Source of the DNA: Clostridia bacterium
Lineage (GTDB): Bacteria; Bacillota; Clostridia; Christensenellales; DUVY01
Assembly: GCA_026001225.1 (NCBI GenBank)
Contig: BNZQ01000051.1
Location: 1 to 11,335, forward strand
Direction: 5' to 3'
DNA: 11,335 bases
The translations under genes were made by a program, and so were the position numbers. Within the stretch, counting starts at the first letter, position 1. The number at the start of each line of letters is the position of its first letter. Below, piece by piece: positions 1 to 5,170 of this stretch. The notes under the pieces were generated by a model. That model saw only the letters and a list, made by a program, of their open reading frames with translations. It had not been told where the DNA came from and did no database searches.

Positions 1-105
1 TTCATAAACGCTTATAACAAATTCGGCAAAGCTAAACGTGCTTACCGCGAACGTCACCCCAACTGTGGACGTGACTTCTCTTTCAGTCACGTTAATTATA
101 TCTAG
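1..105 (+). CDS. C-terminal end of an unrecognised upstream gene (partial)
   Basis: Frame 1 is open from the first base and ends in TAG at 103-105, giving 34 residues that begin FINAYNKFGK and end FSFSHVNYI. The composition is that of a real protein: a basic, aromatic-rich tail with a Tyr-Asn, an Arg-Glu-Arg-His-Pro and a closing Phe/Tyr-rich strand. Tails of this style occur in some DDE transposases, but I cannot assign a family and saw no matching terminal inverted repeat downstream. It is followed by about 40 bases and then the promoter of the regulator gene, so it is probably a separate transcription unit. The opposite strand is also open across 1-123 but lacks a well-placed ribosome site, so I prefer the + strand reading. 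Confidence 0.5.
   Translation, partial: FINAYNKFGKAKRAYRERHPNCGRDFSFSHVNYI
69..92 (+). repeat. Inverted repeat (8-bp arms, 8-nt loop) in the tail of the partial gene
   Basis: ACGTGACT at 69-76 and AGTCACGT at 85-92 are perfect inverse complements around an 8-base loop. A second GTCAC at 53-57 could compete for GTGAC at 71-75. No T-run follows directly (the next bases are TAATTATAT), so it is at best a weak terminator for the upstream gene. It could also be a chance stem in coding DNA. Confidence 0.4.
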
Positions 106-143
106 CACGGAATATTTGTCCACTCCTCTTTTGGCGAATTGAA

Positions 144-172
144 TTGACAAAATGCCGCGATCGGAGTAGAAT
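144..172 (+). promoter_or_regulatory. Sigma-A type promoter of the AraC-family regulator gene
   Basis: A perfect -35 box TTGACA (144-149) is followed after exactly 17 bases by TAGAAT (167-172), five of six matches to the -10 consensus. Transcription would start near 179, giving a leader of about 120 bases before the ATG at 298. I recognise no riboswitch or terminator hairpin in that leader. The near-consensus boxes suggest steady expression of the regulator, independent of the genes it controls. Confidence 0.75.
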
Positions 173-297
173 GGGCGGCGGACGGGACGCGATTGGAATC
201 AAGGTCGAGGGCAGTCCGATAGACGAAACGGCGGCGAATCCTTTGAAATTCAGGAAAAAACGAGGTCTGAAGGTTTGATAGAAAGAGGTATAAAATC

Positions 298-1218
298 ATG
301 ATTAAATTAAACTTTGATAACAATGAAACGTACGATTGCTATATCAACGACGACGAGGGGCTGGATTTGTCCCTTTCGGAGTGCGGATATGAAAAGTGTT
401 CGCCGCTGCACTATTGGGAGGGCAAGAAGAAGTTCTACCTTTTTCACTACATATTAAACGGCAAGGGCACGCTGACCGTCAACGGAAAAACCTATGCGGT
501 GGCGGCGGGACAGGTGTTTTTTGTAACGCCCGACGATCAGATCTACTACGAGGCGGATGAAAAGGAGCCGTGGGAGTACATTTGGATAGGGTTTAGGGGA
601 CTGGCGACAAAGGGGCTCTTAAAAAACGCCTCGCTGTGGCACGAGTCCGTGCAACCGATCAAGGGCGTCGCCAAGTTTATCGGCATCTATAAATCCATTA
701 TGAAAAGCAGCCGTTTGGGGAATACCGCGTATATCCTCTGTCTTTCGTATTTATATCAATTTATCGCATACATTTTAGAAAACTATGTGCGGGAGTCGTC
801 GGAGTGGTTCAACGACGATGTAAAGGAGCAAAATTTTAAAAAAATTCTCCGCATGATCACGGCGCGCTACCATGACGACATAGGCATCGACGATATGGCG
901 CATCTGATCGGGTATGAAAAAACATACGTCTTCCGGTTGTTTAAGGAGCGGCTGAGTATTTCGCCCCAAAAGTACGTCACGGTTTTGCGCATCCGCGAAA
1001 GTATGCAGGTCATAAAAGCGGGCGAGCAATCCTTTACCGCCATCGCGACGCGGGCGGGCTTTCCCGATTATTTGACCTTTTTCAGAAACTTTAAGAGCAT
1101 CGCGGGTATAACTCCCAGCGAATACCAGGACAACCTGACGCACAAAGCGTCGGAGAAGTCGCAGTCTAAAAACAAGGCGATCGAGAAAATTTTGGACGGA
1201 TATTTAAAGCGGGGATAG
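298..1218 (+). CDS. AraC-family transcriptional regulator with N-terminal cupin sensor domain
   Basis: A 306-residue cytoplasmic one-component regulator of usual family length. Residues about 35-110 form an AraC-type ligand-binding cupin (strand pattern with GKGTLTVNGK, then AAGQVFFVTPDD and a WEYIWIGFRG stretch). Residues about 181-278 are the two-helix-turn-helix DNA-binding domain: first helix-turn-helix around IDDMAHLIGYEKTYVFRLFK (about 197-217), second around FTAIATRAGFPDYLTFFRNF (about 245-266), closing with the family signature GITPSEYQ. A basic tail of about 28 residues follows. The ATG at 298 is supported by AGAGGT at 284-289, eight bases upstream. Relatives of this type usually sense a sugar and activate adjacent uptake genes. 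The natural target here is the control region at 1277-1346, but the ligand cannot be read from sequence. Confidence 0.95.
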   Translation: MIKLNFDNNETYDCYINDDEGLDLSLSECGYEKCSPLHYWEGKKKFYLFHYILNGKGTLTVNGKTYAVAAGQVFFVTPDDQIYYEADEKEPWEYIWIGFRGLATKGLLKNASLWHESVQPIKGVAKFIGIYKSIMKSSRLGNTAYILCLSYLYQFIAYILENYVRESSEWFNDDVKEQNFKKILRMITARYHDDIGIDDMAHLIGYEKTYVFRLFKERLSISPQKYVTVLRIRESMQVIKAGEQSFTAIATRAGFPDYLTFFRNFKSIAGITPSEYQDNLTHKASEKSQSKNKAIEKILDGYLKRG

Positions 1219-1276
1219 ACAGCGCGGACACTATTTGATACCGAAAGCATAAAAATAAAGGCGTAAGAATAAAAGT

Positions 1277-1311
1277 TGCAATTTTTTGATATTTACATGC
1301 AAATTTTATTG
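1277..1311 (+). promoter_or_regulatory. Candidate AraC-type operator: direct repeat with 21-bp period
   Basis: TGCAATTTTTTG (1277-1288) and TGCAAATTTTATTG (1298-1311) are two same-direction copies whose starts lie 21 bases apart, two turns of the helix. This is the arrangement used by AraC-family dimers, where each subunit contacts one half-site on the same DNA face. The first copy lies just upstream of the -35 box and the second fills the spacer between -35 and -10. The position next to the regulator gene fits control by the protein at 298-1218. The motif is AT-rich, so chance similarity is possible. Confidence 0.45.
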
Positions 1312-1320
1312 TGTCATAAT
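1292..1320 (+). promoter_or_regulatory. Promoter of the surface-protein/transport genes
   Basis: TTTACA (1292-1297) and CATAAT (1315-1320), each one base from consensus, are separated by 17 bases. Transcription would begin near 1327, about 47 bases before the ATG at 1374. The boxes lie in an AT-rich island (about 1245-1325) between GC-richer genes. All downstream genes point the same way, so this may be the main promoter of the whole unit. An alternative pair, TTGATA (1286-1291) with TATTGT (1308-1313) and 16-base spacing, fits less well. Confidence 0.6.
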
Positions 1321-1328
1321 AAAGACGG

Positions 1329-1346
1329 TTAAGGCGAGCGCCTTAA
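1329..1346 (+). promoter_or_regulatory. 18-bp palindrome at the expected transcription start (possible operator or 5' stem)
   Basis: TTAAGGCG (1329-1336) and CGCCTTAA (1339-1346) are perfect inverse complements around the dinucleotide AG. It begins about nine bases after the -10 box, the classic place for a repressor operator of the LacI, GntR or TetR kinds. As RNA it would form a short stem at the very 5' end of the transcript and might protect the message. Nothing in the window encodes a second regulator. Confidence 0.5.
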
Positions 1347-1358
1347 TACGAATCTTAC

Positions 1359-1365
1359 AAGGTGG
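1359..1365 (+). promoter_or_regulatory. Ribosome binding site that fixes the start at 1374
   Basis: AAGGTGG lies eight bases before the ATG at 1374. A GTG at 1362 is in frame but overlaps this site, so it cannot be the start. The mature reading begins MTKTKRQGSK, a normal signal-peptide n-region. Confidence 0.75.
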
Positions 1366-1373
1366 AAAATGTT

Positions 1374-4300
1374 ATGACAAAGACAAAAAGACAAGGTTCA
1401 AAAGTTGTTCTCGCGTTTTTACTGACCGTCGCGTTTGCGGTTTGCGCCGCAATTTCGATCGTGTTGCCGCCGAAGGCGGCAAGCGCGGACGTAACCTCCG
1501 AGGTTACGTCCGTAAAAGAGATTTTTGTGACAAGCCCGCCCGCAAGCAGTCCGTGGAGCGCGGTCCAGATAGACCTTTCGGGCGGAACTTCGCCTATGCC
1601 TATGCCGACTCCGCTGTCCGGGCCGACGGCGGAAACCTTTACGTATTACACCACACAGCAAGAGGCGGGATTTAAATTCGGAGACCCGGTAGCGGGCGCG
1701 GGCGCGTTCAGTCCGACGCTAACGAGCTTACTTGCCAATCGCCCCGATACAAAGGGCGGCACGGTGCTTAAAAATTCCGCTACCGCGCTGACGGGCTTTG
1801 CTTACACCGCGCCCGAGGCGGGTACGGTGTATTATCAGGATTTGGCGCAGGTCGAGGTGCTGAATTACGACACCACTTCGTTCGTAGGCGGCGCGTATGT
1901 GATTGCCCATTTAAGCGGGTCTACGCTCACACAGCTTTATCCCGCGCCCGCGACCCCAAGCGATTCGTTTTTTGCCGCTTTGCCGTTCGATTTCTCAAAA
2001 ACCCATGAGCTTTTAGCCGTCAGCGGAAATGACGACGACTATGACAATAAACGCCCGCTGTCTTCGGCATGGGTCAACGGCTCCGTGGCGATGACTGCCG
2101 GTGATAGCCTAATATTTTTGAGCGTAAAGCCCGATACGAAGATTTTCTCGGAGCCGGTTGTGTCGTACGAGGAATTCCCCGAAACATACGAGTTTCACAA
2201 CTTCTGGCGTTATCAGCAAATAAACGACGCCAACTACTTCGAGCCGGTGTACCGATACGGCGACGACACTGCGCCATGGCGGACATTTTATGCCCTTGAT
2301 AGAAACGGTGACGGGGCGGATAGAAATTTCGATATTGCCCAACGGGGAGGAACAAGGATTAGGGGCGCCACCTACTGGACTTATGGTTCTGATATATATC
2401 AATATATGGCTGTGTCCGGCGGATTGTGGCTGCACGCAAGCGGCAATGCCAATGAAGGCGATGCCGCCTACCGCTTCAAAGCGCCGCACAGCGGCTTTGT
2501 GAAAATTGAGTTGGAAGGCGTGGGCGAGTGGCGCTCGGACGTGCAGATTGTGTATAACGGTAATGTCATTGCTTCGGCAACCGGAGACGCGGTACATAAG
2601 GGCGGGGGTTCGACTGCCAACGCGTCTACGCCCGTCGCGCCGGTCGCTACCGTGCCTATCCTTAACGTTTCCGCGGGCGACTATATTTACTTTGTGCAAA
2701 AGAGCGCGGGCGGCGGAACGCTGAAGCAAGACCTCAATCCGAAAATCACTTATTTAGACGCTATTCCCTATATATTCGACGCAACGGTAATGACCGTAAA
2801 CGAGGGCGCGACATATTCGTCTCCGCTTACCCTGACGTCCAATGTAGGCGGCGACGATTTGACGACGGGCGACATAGAGTGGACGGTGTCCGACAATACG
2901 ATAGTTGAAGTTACCGCCGTCGGTACAAGCGCTTTCCCCGCGGATGCCGATCATATCGCAAGCGTAACCGTAAAAGGCTTAAAAGCGGGTTCGGCTACAG
3001 TTACCGCGACAAGGAACGGCTCGGCCGCGGTATGCACGGTAACCGTTGCTCCGATTGAAAAGTTCACGGTAACACCCGGAGGGCCGGCGACGGTCAGCGC
3101 GGGAGCGACGAAAGAAATTCAAGTCGCGGTGCCGGCGGAGCATTCCGCCGCCGTGAGCCTTACCGATATTGCGATCGCCAACAGTAAGCCCGCTATTTTA
3201 GGCGCGGCGTATGACGGCACGACCGGCAAAATAACCCTTACCGGCAAAATCGGGGCGATTATTCCGATGACGGCGACGGTAACCGTTTCCGCGCCGGGAG
3301 TCAAATCCATAACAATTCCCGTCGCCGTTGTCAGCAAGCAGCAAGGCTCGTCCGTCACGGAGTTATTCCAACCTACCCCGGCGGCGCCGAGCGCGTGGAG
3401 CGTGGCTAAGATAGAGGGCGGCGTCGAAACCGCGCTCACCGCGCCAACGTCGGATACGTTTACCTACTATACCACGCAAACGGAGACCGGGTATTTTTAT
3501 AAGGACGGCACGGACGTTAGCAACAAAACCTTTGCGTATAACGGCACGGTGCTGTCTAACGGCGTCGGCAAAATGACGGCGTTCGTATACACCGCGCCGA
3601 CGGCGGGAACGCTGTACATTCAGGACCTCGCGCAAGTCGCGCCGCTGCACAAATTGGATAGCGCCGACGCGGGAGTTAAGGGCGGCTACCGCATAGTGAA
3701 AATTAGCGGCGGAGCGCAGACACAGCTGTTCCCCGCAAGCGGAACACAGAAGGACCTGTATAGCAGCGCTAACGAATCGTCCCCCGCGGGCTCGGCATGG
3801 GTGAATATTTCCGTAACCGTCGCCGTCGGCGATAAAATAGAGTTTATCAGCACGCTGTCCGAATCGCAAATCTATTCCTCGCCGGTGGTGTCTTACGAGG
3901 CGTTCCCCGAGGTCTACGAGCTGCACAACTTTTGGAGATGGCAGCAGATAAACGACTCCAACTACTTCGAGCCGGTATACAAAAGCGGCGACAGCACGAC
4001 CCCGTGGCTACAGTTCCCGGAGCTGGAAACAGATGCCGGCGATTGGGATATTGTCCAACGAAACGATACCCGGTATAACAACGCAATGTATAGGGCGGCG
4101 GCCGAGTACCAATTTATGGGCGCGTTCGGCGGACTGTTTCTGCACGCAAGCGGCTTGGCGGGCGAGGGCGACATTGCCTACCGCTTTAAGGTGCCGCATA
4201 ATGGCTACGTATCGGTCGAAATGGACGCGTACGGCTCGTACCTCGCGGTCGTGCAGATTGTCTATAAAGGCAATGTGATAGCGGAAGAAACGGACGGCGA

Positions 4301-5108
4301 TAAAATCTGGAACGGCGCGACGCTTACCGCGCCCGTGTTCAGCGTAGAAGAGGGCGATTACATTTACTTCGTGCAAAAGAGTGCGGGCGGCGGCTCGTTA
4401 AAGCAAGACCTCAACCCGCGTATCAAATACGTTTCCGACCCGTTCACGCTTTCGGACAGCGCAAAGACGATAGAGGATGGCGAGACTTTCAGCTTAACGC
4501 TTGACTTGAATCCGGACTACGGCTTCGACCCCGCGGACATTGTGTGGACGGTAACGAACGGCGCGATTCTGTCTAAATCGGTTTCGGCAGACGGCGCGAC
4601 GGTAACGCTTACGGGCTTAAAGGGCGGCGCGACCACGGTAACGGCAACGGTCGGCGGTACTACGTGGACTCCCGCGGTTTGCGCGGTAACCGTCAATCCG
4701 GTGGCAAAGTTTGCCGTGACTCCCGTCACCGTATCGGTGAAGGCGGAGGAAACGGCGGAGGTTACGGTTTCTATCCTTGCCGGATTTACTTTAAGCCTTA
4801 GCGACATCTCGGTCGAAAGCGATAAGACGGCGGTCTGTACGGTGGCGTATGACGGCGCGACGGGCAAGCTGACCATTACGGGCGTAGCGGCGGGCACGGC
4901 AAGCGTCTATGTTACTTCGGACGGCGTGAAATCGGTCATCGTGACGGTAACCGTTACGGCCAAGACCGGGGGTGACGGCGAGGAGCCGGGCGGCGACGGC
5001 TTATCCGGCGGCGCGATAGCGGGTATAGTCATAGGCAGCGCAGCCGTCGCCGGCGGCGGCGTGTTCGCGGCGTGGTGGTTCCTGATAAGGAAGAAGAAAA
5101 AGATATAA
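1374..5108 (+). CDS. Large secreted, membrane-anchored surface protein: two copies of an uncharacterised domain with Ig-like (Big_2 type) domains
   Basis: A 1244-residue extracellular protein. Residues 1-38 are a Sec signal peptide (basic start, hydrophobic core, likely cut after ASA). Two units follow. Unit 1 (about 44-655) has a large domain (44-463), a Big_2-like domain (about 465-560, with GLKAGSATVTATRNG) and a second Ig-like domain (about 563-655). Unit 2 (about 661-1198) repeats this order, with domains at about 661-1018, 1023-1108 and 1110-1198. The large domain repeats signatures such as FTYYTTQ, YTAP-AGT-Y-QDLAQV, HNFWR-QQIND-NYFEPVY, FLHASG/WLHASG, YRFK-PH-G and YIYFVQKSAGGG-LKQDLNP. 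Its aP..G and aGDyiyf pattern resembles jelly-roll binding modules, which is only an inference. A Gly-rich linker and one transmembrane helix (about 1213-1236) with a basic tail RKKKKI anchor it; no LPXTG sorting motif is present. A role in binding a polysaccharide or other polymer is plausible but unproven. Confidence 0.9.
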   Translation: MTKTKRQGSKVVLAFLLTVAFAVCAAISIVLPPKAASADVTSEVTSVKEIFVTSPPASSPWSAVQIDLSGGTSPMPMPTPLSGPTAETFTYYTTQQEAGFKFGDPVAGAGAFSPTLTSLLANRPDTKGGTVLKNSATALTGFAYTAPEAGTVYYQDLAQVEVLNYDTTSFVGGAYVIAHLSGSTLTQLYPAPATPSDSFFAALPFDFSKTHELLAVSGNDDDYDNKRPLSSAWVNGSVAMTAGDSLIFLSVKPDTKIFSEPVVSYEEFPETYEFHNFWRYQQINDANYFEPVYRYGDDTAPWRTFYALDRNGDGADRNFDIAQRGGTRIRGATYWTYGSDIYQYMAVSGGLWLHASGNANEGDAAYRFKAPHSGFVKIELEGVGEWRSDVQIVYNGNVIASATGDAVHKGGGSTANASTPVAPVATVPILNVSAGDYIYFVQKSAGGGTLKQDLNPKITYLDAIPYIFDATVMTVNEGATYSSPLTLTSNVGGDDLTTGDIEWTVSDNTIVEVTAVGTSAFPADADHIASVTVKGLKAGSATVTATRNGSAAVCTVTVAPIEKFTVTPGGPATVSAGATKEIQVAVPAEHSAAVSLTDIAIANSKPAILGAAYDGTTGKITLTGKIGAIIPMTATVTVSAPGVKSITIPVAVVSKQQGSSVTELFQPTPAAPSAWSVAKIEGGVETALTAPTSDTFTYYTTQTETGYFYKDGTDVSNKTFAYNGTVLSNGVGKMTAFVYTAPTAGTLYIQDLAQVAPLHKLDSADAGVKGGYRIVKISGGAQTQLFPASGTQKDLYSSANESSPAGSAWVNISVTVAVGDKIEFISTLSESQIYSSPVVSYEAFPEVYELHNFWRWQQINDSNYFEPVYKSGDSTTPWLQFPELETDAGDWDIVQRNDTRYNNAMYRAAAEYQFMGAFGGLFLHASGLAGEGDIAYRFKVPHNGYVSVEMDAYGSYLAVVQIVYKGNVIAEETDGDKIWNGATLTAPVFSVEEGDYIYFVQKSAGGGSLKQDLNPRIKYVSDPFTLSDSAKTIEDGETFSLTLDLNPDYGFDPADIVWTVTNGAILSKSVSADGATVTLTGLKGGATTVTATVGGTTWTPAVCAVTVNPVAKFAVTPVTVSVKAEETAEVTVSILAGFTLSLSDISVESDKTAVCTVAYDGATGKLTITGVAAGTASVYVTSDGVKSVIVTVTVTAKTGGDGEEPGGDGLSGGAIAGIVIGSAAVAGGGVFAAWWFLIRKKKKI
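1486..1512 (+). repeat. Perfect 27-bp palindrome (13-bp arms, 1-base centre) at the signal-peptide junction
   Basis: CGGACGTAACCTC (1486-1498) and GAGGTTACGTCCG (1500-1512) are exact inverse complements around C1499. It encodes the residues just after the predicted signal-peptidase site (D-V-T-S-E-V-T-S-V region). As RNA it would form a stem of about 12 pairs with a three-base loop. A T5 run at 1522-1526 lies about ten bases beyond the stem, too far for a standard terminator. It is the most perfect palindrome I found in the window. Confidence 0.8.
1503..3350 (+). repeat. Intragenic repeat unit 1 (uncharacterised domain plus two Ig-like domains)
   Basis: Codes for residues about 44-659 of the large surface protein. 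It matches unit 2 in domain order and in many short signatures (for example QQIND-NYFEPVY and FVQKSAGGG). It is longer because of a Pro-rich insertion near PMPMPTP and a longer stretch before its first HNFWR motif. The copies are well diverged, so this is an old duplication. Confidence 0.8.
3354..4968 (+). repeat. Intragenic repeat unit 2
   Basis: Codes for residues about 661-1198 of the large surface protein, starting at VTELFQPTP. The large domain is shorter than in unit 1 by roughly 60 residues but keeps the same motif order: FTYYTTQ, YTAPTAGT, HNFWRWQQIND, LHASG, YRFKVPHNG, YIYFVQKSAGGG. Its final Ig-like domain resembles that of the neighbouring GDPD far more than the equivalent domain of unit 1. 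Confidence 0.8.
4701..5105 (+). repeat. C-terminal surface-anchor cassette, copy 1
   Basis: This stretch encodes an Ig-like domain (starting VAKFAVTPVTVSVKAEETAE), a Gly-rich linker and the transmembrane anchor (GGAIAGIVIGS, then AAWWFL and a basic tail). Copy 2 is at 6938-7324 in the next gene. By eye the Ig-like parts differ at nine of 89 residues. Bases 4719-4804 are identical to 6956-7041 over 86 positions. The linker here is five residues longer. Confidence 0.9.
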
Positions 5109-5170
5109 GGGCAATATTATATAACTGTCGGTACGGAACGATAAAATTCTAACGGAAGGGAGAAGGTCCG

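Noticed and set aside
1..123. Minus-strand frame starting at GTG near 123 and open to the window edge
   Set aside because: The only purine-rich stretch touches the GTG directly, leaving no spacing, and the + strand frame ending at 105 has a more protein-like composition.
102..323. Minus-strand frame of 73 codons with a hydrophobic start
   Set aside because: It would begin at TTG with no ribosome site, and it overlaps the promoter, leader and start of the regulator gene.
1362..1373. GTG at 1362 as start of the large surface protein
   Set aside because: It overlaps the AAGGTGG ribosome site that serves the ATG at 1374.
1286..1675. Plus-strand frame of 129 codons across the control region and signal peptide
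   Set aside because: It is out of frame with the large surface protein, rich in Arg, and covers the promoter.
2109..2729. Minus-strand frame of 206 codons opposite the large surface protein
   Set aside because: The + strand copy of this region is a conserved repeated domain; the reverse frame is not repeated in the second unit.
3000..4970. Many short palindromes of the ACGGTAACCGT kind
   Set aside because: They follow from alternating Val-Thr codons (GTA-ACC, GTT-ACG) in the Ig-like domains.
4991..5052. Inverted repeat with 11-bp arms (4991-5001 and 5042-5052)
   Set aside because: It lies in Gly/Ala-rich GC-rich codons, has a 40-base loop, and is not kept in the sister cassette at 6938-7324.
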